This document shows, piece by piece, positions 23,501 through 32,039 of a DNA stretch of 64,000 nt (the first letter of the stretch is position 1; each line of letters opens with the position of its first letter). The notes under the pieces are model-generated. The model worked only from the letters and a program-made list of their open reading frames with translations. It did not search any database and was not told the DNA's origin. Both the position numbers and the translations under genes were made by a program. The stretch is from Chloranthus sessilifolius (taxonomy: Eukaryota > Streptophyta > Magnoliopsida > Chloranthales > Chloranthaceae): positions 77,253,159-77,317,158 of the forward strand of contig CM037595.1 in NCBI GenBank assembly GCA_021018995.1. The letters run 5' to 3'.

Positions 23501-26500
23501 ATTTTTTTTTGTAAATTTATGATCCAAAATGTTGATTCACTCTCATCAGACGCCTAAAATAACCAAACTTTGGAGCAATGCTTATGGTCAAGCTTTGATT
23601 AAAAGTAAATGTTTGATTAACTAAAAAACCCTAGCAATGCACCATCATATTACAAATGTAGCCAGTTGGTAACAAGTAGTAATTGCACATTGTTATGTTA
23701 TACTTGGTCTACGTTTTAAAAAGTCAAAATTCAAAAACTAAAAAATCTTTGCTATGTACTGCCAGGTTACAAACACAGAAGTAGCCACTATCCACTGCTA
23801 GGTTATAGTCAAACTTTGACTAATCAAACATGATAGTATTACCTCCAACTTACGAATTAACCCAACCACTAGTGATAGCTACTACCTAGTACTCCCTACT
23901 AGGTTAAACTGATCAAAATTTGATAAAAAGAATTAAACTTTGACTAAAAGTCAAACTTTGATTAAAAGATAAACTTCTACACGAAAATCAAACTTTGACC
24001 AATAAAAATTTCGCTACTTATAGTCAGGCTACAAATTAACACAATAGTACTTACTACATACTGCAAAGTTACACAAGTCAAAGTTTGACAAAAAAAATTT
24101 TGACCTATAAAAATCTGACAGTGTACTGCCAAGTTACAAATTAACCTAGCAGGAATCATTATCCACCATGGTTCCAAATTCTGGACGAAACTGATACGCA
24201 TTAGTTTCAGAGGTCACCGGGTCGGTACATTGAAATCGACCATATATATTGGTATGTATTGACCGATACATACAATGGATTGTCCAAAACCTATCGTATA
24301 ATCTGATACGTATTGGTTTTTGAGCTGGCCGATACATGTCGGAAAATCGAGATTTTGAACCTTGCTATCCCTTATTAGGTTACACTAATCAAAGTTTGAT
24401 AATATTCAAACTTTGAGCAAAATTTAAACTGAACGGTAGAAAATATAGCAATGTTTCACTAAGTTACAAATTAACCTAACGGGAATCACTACGCACTACC
24501 TTGTTACACTAGTTAAAGGTTGACTAAAGTTAAAATTTGACAAAATATCAAACTTTGACCCACAAAATTTTTGCAATGTACAATCAAGTTACACAACAAT
24601 ATCTACTATCTACTACCTATTGGATATGTCCCACATCGCCTGTGGGCTGGAAGCCTTGGACTATATATAACCTGGGCAATCCTCACCTTACAAGCCGGTT
24701 TTGTGAGGATGAGTTAGGCCCGTGAAATTTTATCATGGTATCAGAGTTGTTCTTTCTCCCCACGTCATTGTCCACGTGATTTGGCTCAATCCTGCTAATA
24801 CATGTGGGGGCGTGTTGGATTTGTCCTATATCACTTGTGGGCTGGAAGCCTTGGGTTATATATAACCTGGGCAATCCTCATCTTATAAGCCGGTTTTGTG
24901 AGGTTTAGTTAGGCCCATGGAATTCTACATGGTATCAGAGCAGGTAATCACAGGGATGTAAAGAGACACGTTACACGTGAGGGGGGGTGAATGATAGTTC
25001 CACATCGCCTGGGTCGATGACCTTGGGCTATATATAAACTTGGGGCAAACCTCACCTTACAAGCCGGTTTTGTGAGGTTGAGTTAGGCTCATGGGATTCT
25101 ACACTACTAAGTTACACTAGTCAAAGTTTGATTAAAAGTTGAATTTTGATCAAAAGTTAAACTTTGACTCATAAAAACTGGCAATGTACTACTTCAACGA
25201 GTTACCTCTTTTGGCATGAAGTGGGTTACCCCTTCGACGAGTTACCTTTAGTACCTGGGGTGGTCTTCTGTCAGCTTCGAGGGCCAGCTAGATGATTACT
25301 GGAAGACGGCTTTCTTTGTGGTCTGTTGGAGCATATGGCTTTAGAGAAATAAGCGGATTTTCGAGCGTAAAAGAAAACTCTCCCCGGGACCTGGGTTAAT
25401 TAGACTGGCCTGTGGGGATGATAATGAAGGCAGTCAGAGATCTGATGTGATTTTGGGTCGCTAGAGGTGGGGACATAATTAGGGGAGAAAACTCTCCCCG
25501 GGACCCGGGTTAATTAGGAAGCTGGTCTGGCTGTTCGGGGTCATTTTGTTCTTTGTTTTTTGTTACTTTTTTCCTTTTTTGGTCGTGCTGTCCTGTATTG
25601 GTCTGTTCAACGTCTTGCTGGTTATCAATATATTTTCATTACTGATAAAAAAAAACTGACAATGTACTTCAAGTTTCAAATTACCACAATAGTAACCATC
25701 ATCCACTGCCCGGTTATACTTTTCAAATTTGACTAAAAGTGAAACTCACCAGCAAAAAAATTGGCAGTCTGCTTCCAAATTACTAATTGACACAACAATA
25801 ACCACTATTCACTGTTAGTTACACTAGTTAAAATTTAAATAGAAGTTAAATTTTGACCAAACGTCAAATTTTGACAAGAAGTCAAGTAATTTTGCATTCA
25901 TGAGTCATAATGTGGTGACTATCGTATCAAAAATGTTTTTCTTTGTTCTCTGTCACTGCAATAAATATTTTTGGGGAGAAGATGATAAAATGAACTTCAT
26001 GTTTATTTATGCTTTCAAATTTAAACCATATAAGCTTAATTAGTGTTTGGACAAGTGTTCAGTTTCACTTGGTAGTATTATTCATCTTTCATTTTCTTTC
26101 TGAAATTCTTTCTATTGGGAACTGAAATATGGTTCTTTGCATATTTATGGACTCCTCTTGGCCTGATACAGCCAAAATGATTCCTCTTTTCATGGTGTTT
26201 GCTGGTGGACCTCTGGGCTCTGGAAAACAATGGTAATGTTCCCTATTTCTATGACCCCAATCGTTTACAAGTTATTGAATACCACTTCTCCTGACATCAT
26301 GAAATTCTTTACCTTTTCATTAGCTAGAAACTGTGCATCGTAATCTGTCTTCTGAAACCCACCTCTTATGTTTAATAACCTAGATTCCATAGAACAGTCA
26401 TCTCCGTTTCATAAAACAAAGGGTCAGGTTTTGATCTAGAATATCCAAATGTTTCCTAACATTGAACCTGAAACAAGTCTGCAATTCATGTCATTGTCAT

Positions 26501-28675
26501 GTCTTTTTTTATGTTGTAGGACAGAAAAGACTAAAATAGATATATGTGAAATGGTTCCATTAATTGAACGTTGGGATCATTTCCCATTAATTGAGCAGTT
26601 ATTGGTTGCATATTAGGACCCATGCCTTTTTTAAAAGTCAAAAGGCAGGTGATGAAACCAGTTACTACTTGGTATATGTGTGTGTGTGTGTGTTTGTGTT
26701 TGAAGTTCTGGGTTCCTGCATGTGGTTGTTGAAGCTTGAAATTTCCATTTCTAGCTTTTGAGTATGAGAAAATAATAAGTTCTTACAAAATATTTCTAGT
26801 GAAGTTTGATAATTTTAGGGTTAGGGTTTTGAAGAGGAAGGAGAAGAAAAAGAAGAGGAAAAGATGTTGAGAGAATTAGGGTCGAGTTCACTTGTTCTCA
26901 TCCCTAGGCATCGATTCCTTATATATGAGAATATTACATCATGGAGCACAAGGCAAACAAAATACGTGACAAGAGGTGAAGCCACTTATTTTACAAACAC
27001 CAAAAATGTAATTACATTTCTATACAGATGAAGCCTCACATTAAGCAAGCACCCAGTGGAGGTAATGTTGAAATTTCTTGGTTCTTGTTATCACTTTACA
27101 TGGGTGGTATTAGAAGTTTCATTCAAAATAATTGCTCCCTAATAAAGCAAATACCATCACTCCACAGCACATGATCTTGGTTCTTATTACAGATCTGCGA
27201 GGGTGATATGATATTACCAGCTTTATCCAATATTATTGTTTTCTGTAATAAAATAAATAACATTATTCCACAACACATGACCATGTCTCCAGTGCAGCTT
27301 TTCTCATCTCTCTCTCTCTCTAATGATCAATCATTCTTGTAATTGTAATTGTGCAGGTTTTCTTGGATTCATTTGGATGACCTAGTGAACCTTATTTTGG
27401 AAGCTTTAACAAATCCTTCCTATACTGGTAAGTATGCAATTCAATGGAGTGAATGCTAAAATGTTATTTTTTTCGTAAAGAAAGATACAACTAGTCTCTT
27501 AAAAAGGTGACTGAACCGGTCGGTCGCACCTGATTAGACTGGGAAATGTGACCCTACCTGGGAAGAACTAGAAATGGTGAAACTCATTTGAAGCATCTGA
27601 TTCGAACTTTGACTGTTCCTGATCAATCTTCCAATGGTCCTACAACTGAAACATCTTGCCCACTGTTTCTGATCAAACAAACTGGTCGTGAAAAAAACAC
27701 AGGCTCCCATTCTGCAAGATGAAGTTGTTTTTGTATTTTTCCAACTTTAGATTGAGATGCGTTATAAAAAGCAAAAAATCAGAATTCCTTTACTAAATGG
27801 GTTGAATAAGCAAAAAATAAGAAAGGATTTTCGCCGGATTTGACTGCCTAAAATCTCTGCCATTTGCACCACTGGCTTTTGCCTGTAGGATCACTCCACT
27901 GCTCCTGTGAAAGAGAAACAAAAGAAGAAATGTTTGTTTGATATGTTGTGAAGCACATTTGTTTAACCTATGTGTGCTATATAGCTATTGTAGGGTTGTA
28001 TACATGCTGCACAACCCTTTCCATGGTTTGAACTGGTAGGACGACCTTGGGACAAAACTGGGCCCTCCACTGTTTTAGTCAGCAGTCCTGTATTATTGTT
28101 GTTGTTGTCAATTTATCCATATCAAGGGTGGGGGTGACTTCTCGTATGCATATCTCATATACTTATAAGGTTACTGCAGTTGAAACTCCTAATTCAAATG
28201 CTTACTTAAATTAATCTGCTATTCGGTTTTATTCTCCATGAGCAAATATCCTAACCTCTTAAATATTTACCCTTGGAACACATACTCTACTTAATATCAG
28301 GAGTAATAAATGGAACTGCACCAAACCCAGTTCGGTTCACAGAGATGTGCAGACATTTGGGAGAAGTCATGGGTCGCCCCTCATGGTTGCCAGTACCGGA
28401 TTTTGCACTCAAGGCCGTCCTTGGTGAAGGAGCAACTATTGTATGTATTCTTATTGTTTCCTATTATTTTTGTTTGTTTATCGGAGATAGATAAGAAAAC
28501 ACGAACCACACCTCTCAATCCCTTTGTCTTAGCTATATAATTACTGAGGTGAATGCAGGTTTTGGATGGACAAAAGGTGCTTCCTGTGAAAGCCAAGGAG
28601 TTGGGTTTCTCATATAAATATCCGTTTGTCAGAGATGCACTCAAGGCCATCATTTCATCTCAGAATTCAAGTTAG
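5513..28675 (+). CDS. GC1: GC1/SulA-like SDR39U1 epimerase-family protein, chloroplastic (5'-partial, 10 exons)
   Basis: Orthologue of Arabidopsis GIANT CHLOROPLAST 1 (SulA), a plastid protein of the atypical short-chain dehydrogenase group (bacterial YfcH, animal SDR39U1) that acts in plastid division. Exons: 5513-5572, 12445-12563, 16978-17022, 17630-17708, 21364-21425, 22845-22947, 26172-26232, 27357-27427, 28301-28440, 28559-28675. All introns are GT...AG and every junction keeps the frame, giving 284 codons before TAG at 28673-28675. Visible landmarks are [71 protein letters not shown] and a C-terminal DUF1731 segment (NGTAPNPV...[10 protein letters not shown]). No internal stop is seen. 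The transit peptide and first GxxGxxG loop (about 60 residues) must lie upstream. Introns total over 22 kb because of transposon insertions, yet splice sites and reading frame are intact, so the gene is probably functional. Catalytic substrate is unknown for the family. Confidence 0.93.
5883..6161 (+). pseudogene. Unassigned terminal-exon-like coding fragment in GC1 intron
   Basis: After an acceptor-like TTTTAG, an open frame reads [19 protein letters not shown] and goes on to LLRGNL, then stops at about 5992. From there a second frame continues as [35 protein letters not shown] and ends with TAA at 6159-6161. The two halves read naturally as one protein if a single base were missing, so this looks like the last exon of a captured or retroposed gene with one frameshift. 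I do not recognise the family. It lies 310 bp into the intron after exon 5513-5572 and does not fit the GC1 protein. Confidence 0.45.
6438..6566. repeat. Two-unit degenerate tandem repeat (about 75 bp)
   Basis: AATAAAATTTGATATCAACAG...TATAAAGCCC recurs with changes about 72 bp later. It is AT-rich and may belong to an LTR of the adjacent copia relic. Confidence 0.55.
7380..9860 (-). pseudogene. Decayed Ty1/copia pol (integrase, RT, RNase H), minus strand
   Basis: Read on the minus strand, the order is integrase, reverse transcriptase, RNase H. Integrase C-terminal motif [19 protein letters not shown] is near 9640-9560. RT core [19 protein letters not shown] is near 8790-8720. RT segment [19 protein letters not shown] is near 8470-8410. 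RNase H WSSKKQ...EAQYIA is near 7700-7630. Stops and frameshifts are frequent. A LINE fragment (8122-8332) interrupts the RT. It sits in the 6.9-kb intron 5573-12444 and is antisense to the GC1-like gene. Gag and exact LTR limits are not clear; flanks 6430-7380 and 9860-10800 may contain LTR remnants. Confidence 0.8.
8122..8332 (-). mobile_element. LINE-type 3'-end insertion with 17-bp target-site duplication
   Basis: Identical 17-mers (ATTTTTTTTTCAAATAT) flank it at 8105-8121 and about 8333-8350 (the right copy has one more T). The left edge on the plus strand reads TTTTTTGAGAAGGTAACAAAG, the complement of a plant LINE tail ending in A. It is 5'-truncated and lies within the RT of the copia relic, so it is younger. 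Confidence 0.7.
9861..11062. other. Intron DNA with possible copia LTR remains
   Basis: AT-rich, no supported gene. About 10320-10700 has an LTR-like composition with a minus-strand TATA-like word (TATAAAGAAAGGG) near 10530-10545, which could be the 5' LTR of the minus-strand copia relic. I cannot define its ends. Confidence 0.35.
11063..12101 (+). mobile_element. Solo LTR, Ty3/gypsy family, TSD GTACA
   Basis: Begins TGACGGGGATGCCGAC and ends GTCCTGCGTCA, with inverted ends TGACG/CGTCA. Perfect 5-bp target-site duplication GTACA lies at 11058-11062 and 12102-12106. It belongs to the same family as the two LTRs of the full element at 47830-52624, but in the opposite orientation. Clusters of TCGATCGATCGA words fill about 11195-11415, upstream of a TATA-like CTATATAAGG at 11531-11540. 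Confidence 0.9.
11531..11540 (+). promoter_or_regulatory. Putative TATA box of solo LTR
   Basis: CTATATAAGG about 120 bp downstream of the self-complementary word cluster. The same word is found on the minus strand in the LTRs at 47830, 51568 and 30074, which supports a core promoter role. Confidence 0.5.
12445..12563 (+). CDS. GC1: GC1-like gene, exon ([14 protein letters not shown])
   Basis: Acceptor TGTGCAG before 12445, donor GTTAGC after 12563. It completes a split valine codon and ends in phase 0. It encodes [14 protein letters not shown] and the family signature [14 protein letters not shown]. Confidence 0.93.
12659..12681. repeat. (CT)n microsatellite
   Basis: About eleven CT units in the intron after exon 12445-12563. 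Confidence 0.9.
13428..16707. mobile_element. Probable 3.3-kb solo LTR (TGTCACGACCCG...TTACA)
   Basis: Starts TGTCACGACCCG, a common start of long plant Ty3-type LTRs, and ends GGGTTGTTACA. Flanks CATAT (13423-13427) and CTTAT (16708-16712) match at four of five bases, as expected for an old TSD. No pol domains are visible inside. About 15515-15860 is packed with ATCGATCGATNG words like those in the unrelated LTR family at 11063. It fills three quarters of the intron between exons 12445-12563 and 16978-17022. A non-autonomous element with shorter LTRs is an alternative. Confidence 0.6.
16978..17022 (+). CDS. GC1: GC1-like gene, 45-bp exon
   Basis: Acceptor GCTGCAG, donor GTTACT. Fifteen whole codons, [15 protein letters not shown], the segment directly after RWSPE in the family. 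Confidence 0.9.
17090..17510. mobile_element. Foldback element with about 200-bp inverted arms
   Basis: Left arm from about 17090 (GACTAGTGTTACTACC) and right arm to about 17510 (its complement GGCTGGTGTTACTACC) pair along nearly their whole length around a centre near 17290. Flanks TTATTTAT (17082-17089) and TTATTTAA (17511-17518) match at seven of eight bases, which suggests an 8-bp hAT-like duplication. It accounts for two thirds of the 607-bp intron. The arms share words with the element at 19533-20462 and with 3820-3960. Confidence 0.8.
17630..17708 (+). CDS. GC1: GC1-like gene, exon (SATAIGYYG)
   Basis: Acceptor GTGAAG before 17630 has a weak pyrimidine tract, but the phase fits. Donor GTGTGT. 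It encodes [14 protein letters not shown] and [12 protein letters not shown], the strand carrying the Ser/Tyr region of atypical SDRs. Confidence 0.9.
17868..17945 (-). mobile_element. tRNA-derived SINE fragment
   Basis: On the minus strand it has an A-box-like TAGCCCAATGG and a B-box-like GGTCACGGGTTCAAATA spaced as in tRNA-type promoters, followed by an A-rich tail. It is too short and imperfect to be a tRNA gene. Confidence 0.5.
18600..19174 (-). other. Internal part of a decayed LTR retroelement with PBS
   Basis: Three degenerate 60-65-bp units (about 18660-18840) repeat GCATCTCCATC...CCAAATC. At about 19162-19172 CTCTGATACCA is the complement of the usual initiator-Met tRNA primer binding site, and an LTR-like sequence TGTGATAGAAGAG follows at about 19176. 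This suggests a minus-strand element whose 5' LTR runs to about 19530. No opposite LTR was found. Confidence 0.4.
19533..20462. mobile_element. Second foldback element, split by a solo LTR
   Basis: Left arm 19533-19733 and right arm 20260-20462 are inverted copies (ACCTCTGTTCGCGCCTACG at left, complement of CGTAGGCACAAACAGAGGT at right). The 8-mer AATAAGAA flanks both sides (19525-19532, 20463-20470), with a possible ninth base. Word content is shared with the foldback element at 17090-17510. Confidence 0.75.
19734..20259 (-). mobile_element. 526-bp solo LTR nested in foldback element, TSD CATAC
   Basis: Starts TGATGCAGGAAAGC, ends TTCCGCATCA. Perfect TSD CATAC at 19729-19733 and 20260-20264. 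The start resembles the TGACGCAGGACAAAACCC family (47830), so it is likely a short relative, in minus orientation by analogy. Confidence 0.85.
20701..20886 (-). mobile_element. tRNA-derived SINE
   Basis: Minus-strand reading has an A-box-like region (GACGTAATGGTCAGGTACC) and a B box GAGTTCGAATCCCC, then a body TAGGGATTTATATCCCG. The same body occurs in the SINEs at 61946 (plus) and 63612 (minus). Confidence 0.75.
21364..21425 (+). CDS. GC1: GC1-like gene, exon ([12 protein letters not shown])
   Basis: Acceptor TTCAG, donor GTTCGG. It completes the glycine codon of GYYG and encodes [20 protein letters not shown], the acidic loop before the CREWE helix. Confidence 0.92.
21741..22668 (-). mobile_element. 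Solo LTR, Ty3/gypsy-related, TSD GTACT, with ACGGACGTCCGT words
   Basis: Starts TGATGCTGGACAACGACCC, ends TTCCCCGTCA. Perfect TSD GTACT at 21736-21740 and 22669-22673. Same organisation as the 11063 family but the self-complementary words at about 22440-22580 are CACGGACGTCCGTCAC rather than TCGATCGATCGA. A minus-strand TATA-like CAATATATAGG lies near 22342. Confidence 0.88.
22845..22947 (+). CDS. GC1: GC1-like gene, exon ([13 protein letters not shown])
   Basis: Acceptor CTTTAG, donor GTACTG. It encodes [19 protein letters not shown] then [15 protein letters not shown], the strand-loop typical of YfcH/SDR39U1 proteins. Confidence 0.93.
24170..24361. mobile_element. GATACGTATTGG foldback element, copy 2
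   Basis: Terminal inverted repeats GGTTCCAAATTCTGG and (minus strand) GGTTCAAAATCTCGA. The interior has ATACGTATTGGT words. It splits a unit of the satellite-like array. Confidence 0.65.
24618..25103 (+). mobile_element. Tandem TRIM array: three LTRs, two internal domains
   Basis: Three LTRs of 116-118 bp (24618-24735, 24813-24929, 24988-25103), each with CCCACATCGCCTG-like start, GGCTATATATAA, and AAGCCGGTTTTGTGAGG. The first two are followed directly by a primer binding site TGGTATCAGAG (24736, 24930). The internal domains are only 58-77 bp and end in G-rich polypurine tracts (GTGGGGGCG; GAGGGGGGG). Flanks CTACC and CTACT suggest a 5-bp TSD. It carries no coding capacity, as is usual for TRIMs. 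Confidence 0.85.
25191..25650 (+). mobile_element. 5'-truncated LINE with poly(A) and TSD
   Basis: Encodes the C-terminal end of a plant non-LTR reverse transcriptase, motif CWSIWL[12 protein letters not shown] near 25325-25365, then a 3' region ending GATAAAAAAAA. An 18-bp duplication, AAAAACTGRCAATGTACT, flanks it at 25173-25190 and 25651-25668 with one mismatch. A stretch AAAACTCTCCCCGGGACC occurs twice inside (about 25373 and 25488). It is inserted in the satellite-like array. Confidence 0.82.
26172..26232 (+). CDS. GC1: GC1-like gene, exon (GGPLGSG)
   Basis: Acceptor TACAG, donor GTAATG. It encodes [19 protein letters not shown], the conserved GGPLGSG loop. Confidence 0.92.
26233..27356. 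other. Intron, no clear element; (TG)n at 26676-26701
   Basis: Contains a (TG)n microsatellite and an A/G-rich stretch around 26820-26870 followed by LTR-like DNA to about 27060, without ends I can define. Confidence 0.5.
27357..27427 (+). CDS. GC1: GC1-like gene, exon ([11 protein letters not shown])
   Basis: Acceptor GTGCAG, donor GTAAGT. It encodes [19 protein letters not shown], the helix that in the family precedes the DUF1731 region. Confidence 0.93.
28301..28440 (+). CDS. GC1: GC1-like gene, exon (DUF1731 N part)
   Basis: Acceptor TATCAG, donor GTATGT. It encodes [18 protein letters not shown], then [20 protein letters not shown], the start of the DUF1731 domain. The 873-bp intron before it (27428-28300) holds no recognisable element. 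Confidence 0.94.
28559..28675 (+). CDS. GC1: GC1-like gene, last exon and stop
   Basis: Acceptor ATGCAG. It encodes [20 protein letters not shown] and ends SSQNSS then TAG. The 118-bp intron before it is the only short one. Downstream 28676-29080 has no gene; the 3' UTR probably lies there. Confidence 0.94.
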   Translation, partial: VLDGQKVLPVKAKELGFSYKYPFVRDALKAIISSQNSS

Positions 28676-30073
28676 TATCAGTAATAATGTGCATATTCTT
28701 TATTCTTTGATTAGAGGTCATGCTTCTAAGAGCCCTGTATTCGAAACATAATTAATTGTTAAATATGTATTATTCTCTTGTACGGAAGAGCTGTATTAAA
28801 TTTAGCTTAAATGACAATTTTTGGCTGAGTAAAACTGAGTTTTGGATGTGGTATTGCATAACAGATGTTTTTCTTTAAACGTTGATTGTAGGAGGGCTAA
28901 CTGCTTTCATTAAAACTCAATGGGCACATCTTCAGTTTTTTTTTTCTGTACTGGATGGTGGTTCCATGGATGGTTAGAATGTGAGTTTCATAGTTCTATA
29001 AATGCAAACGAGATATTCTGATCAAAGCTTTCAAGGAGTCAGAATTATTTGATTAGAGTTTCCATGAACCAATGTTGCTTTTCTTTTGTTACGAGATGCC
29101 ACATATCATAACGAAAGCAAGTAAAATAAATAAATAAAAAGGGTATAAAGAAAGTGAAGACAGCTGACTCGAGATGGCCCAACCGCCTACTTGGTCATAT
29201 TTGAGGTGATCACCTTCCCAAAGCTTAAATCTCACTCCCCACTTATAATTCATATATATACTTTTTACCATATAATTCCTTGTACATCACTAATATACGT
29301 ATTGCGGATATATATTGTACTAACTAATGAGTAATGACACAGTCCTACGAATGCTAGTGACACACAAACATCCCCTTTCAAGTTGGTGCATACATATCTA
29401 TCAGCCTAACTTGGAGGTGATGCCATGCAATCTTCTCCTACCCACAACTTTAGTAAGGATATAGGCTAACTGATGTTTTGAACTCCGTTGAGGAATACAA
29501 AATTCATTTGATTACACCTTTTATCGTATGAAATGGCAAGCTACCTCAATATGCCTTGTTCTCCCGTGATATATGTCATTATCACGGGATAAAGTGCCAT
29601 GAGAAGAATTACATGAATCCCAAAATCTGCCAAGATAAATCTGATCCACATCCTTTCATCCTTTCACGAGCACCCTAGAACATGGCCCTATACTCATCTT
29701 TTACACTAGAGTTTGACGCATATAAAGTGGCCATGTATTGATAACTATATAGCAATCCTTTTACTGGACTTGATTTCATGTATTTTAGCATTTTGTATAC
29801 AACATCCGAGTGAGGAGTCTGAAGTGGGTTCATGTGCTGGCTAACTACACTTATAGCCTAGGCAATAACAGGCCCAATCGTAGTAAGATATATGAGTTTT
29901 ACAACGAGTCTCTGGTACATGGCGACATCCTTGAGAGCCCCTCCACCCTCTATATTAGTTCGATGATTATGAATCATAGAGAATCAATATGTTTACACCC
30001 TAACATCCCTGTTTGCTTTAGAATATCAAGATTATATTTTCTTTGTGAGAAAACAACCCCCTTACTAGTAATT

Positions 30074-31132
30074 TGATGCGGGACAAACGCTAAAACCCTA
30101 ATTATGTAAGTTCGTGATTAACCTCAGATTAAATTGAATAAAGAAAATATTCGATATCACCTAATGCATAAAATAATTTAATGAATTTAATAAAACAACT
30201 AGGTTAATTCATTTGTAGTATTCACATGCATCTATATTCCCGATCTAGAAAAATGGATCCGATGAAGGATTCGAGTTTCGATCTAGTTTAGGGTATCAAG
30301 CGACAATTATGGTGTCATCTCTTGACTCCTCTAAAGTTTGGAAAAATGAAGACTCAAGAGATTAAATTAAACAAAAGGAGTAGATCAAAGGATTTAAACT
30401 AACAATATTTTCAGATTTTGGAATGTATCACAACAAGGGAATATATTACCAGATAATAAATAGAGAAAATGATAGAATAGGAAGATAGAAGTCCAAGGCT
30501 TCACAAAAAGGATGCCGAGGCTTCTCACCAAGGCTATACGTTGGCTTCGCACCAAGTCGCACGAGAAATGAATGTTCACTCCTCATGTTTCGAAAGATTT
30601 GCTCATTCGATCGAAAACTCTTCACAAGTCTTTTAGGGTTTGCACAAAAGCAAGTTCTCAAATTTTCATTCAATAATCAACTGTCTATTATAAAGTTATA
30701 AAGACCTTATATAGGAAGTCTCACAAAAAAAACCCTAAAACAAATAAAGTAAAAAAAAGACAAGTTTGCCTATAAAACTAAATTCTGTCAAAATTCGCAC
30801 ACATGGTTGATCGATCAAGTCTGCGGGTCGATCGATCGACTAAGAAAGTAACTACTCGTCTGACACCACAGGTTTAAATCGATTGATCGAAAATTACCGA
30901 TCGATCGATTGACTAAGAACGTCAATTCCACCTCAAAATATTAGCTCGCTGTCCATTCTCGATCGATTGACTGCTGGAGCTCGATCGATCGACTAATCCA
31001 GTCTTCAGCTCATTTGATTTTCAGCTTTTAACCACTTTCCTATTCTTCCGTTCCAGCTCTTTTCCTGCTTCTTCGGCTGCTGGACAATTTCTCGGCCCGA
31101 ATCCAATGCCCTTGACTTTGATGTCCCCATCA
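30074..31132 (-). mobile_element. Solo LTR of the Ty3/gypsy family inside copia RT
   Basis: Starts TGATGCGGGACAAACGC, ends TTTGATGTCCCCATCA. Minus-strand TATA-like CTATATAAGG near 30712-30703 and TCGATCGATC words at about 30805-30995 match the LTRs at 11063 and 47830. The five bases on either side (TAATT and CAACC) do not match, so no target-site duplication survives. Confidence 0.8.
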
Positions 31133-31986
31133 CAACCTCTATGCCCAAAAAGTAACTGAGAGGCTCATGTCCTCAATATAAAAAACTTGACTCAAATATC
31201 ATTTCATTCTTCATTGTCATCACTCTTCACAATGATGCCATCAACATACACAATTAAGGCACTGAGATTAGGCCCCTTCTTGATAGAGTGAGATCATAGT
31301 GACTTACTTTGATATCCAAACAGCATGACTGCACCACAAATTTTTTTGAACCATTCTCTAAGAGATTGCTTTAACCCATATTACTCTCTTGAGCCTGCAC
31401 ACTTTGCTTTCCTCCCCTTAAGGGAAAAACCAAGGGGAAGGGCCACGTATACATCTTATTTTAGCTCATGATACAAGAATACATTTTTGACATCTAACTG
31501 ACATACAAGCGACCTTCTATGAGTAGCAAGGGAGAGAAGCACTAGAATATTAGCAAAGGTATTTTGGTAGTCAATACCATACGTCTGAGTGAACTTCTTC
31601 GCCTCAAGTCTAGCCTTGCACCTGTCTATCGATCCATCAGGCCGGTACTTAATAGCATACACCTATTTGCAACTAATCGCCTTCTTATTTTTTAAGCATA
31701 ATAATCTCCCATATCATTCCGCTTTAAAGTTTTCATTTCCCGCAACATGACCTCTTTCCACTATGGCTGAGACAGAGTATTAGATGTACTAGAAGGAATA
31801 ACAGTAGAGTCCAATGACGACATAAATTAGGAATATGATGCTAAGAGCATGGTACAACATGAACGTACTAATAGGATGAGATGTTCAAGACCTTCAGGCA
31901 TTGCACAAGGCGATAGGGAGATCCAGATCCATGAGTAGAGGAGGATTACTCCTTGGGGGACCTTCAAGAGGAAATTTGACCTGTAG

Positions 31987-31989
<3 letters not shown>

Positions 31990-32036
<47 letters not shown>
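31990..32036. repeat. (GA)n microsatellite
   Basis: About 23 GA units inside the copia relic. On the minus strand it yields a spurious LSLSLS tract. Confidence 0.95.

Positions 32037-32039
<3 letters not shown>

Larger units (their letters stand above)
23560..25880. repeat. Degenerate satellite-like array interrupted by three insertions
   Basis: Loose units of roughly 105-170 bp share CAAACTTTGAC and GTACTGCCAAGTTACAAATTA. Anchors are seen near 23757, 23846, 24018, 24122, 24456, 24575, 25660 and 25763. A MITE-like element (24170-24361), a TRIM array (24618-25103) and a LINE (25191-25650) lie between units. The array is inside the intron 22948-26171. Confidence 0.75.

Noticed and set aside
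28381-28653. 90-residue minus-strand ORF
   Set aside because: It is the antisense of the last two exons of the GC1-like gene and the short intron between them.
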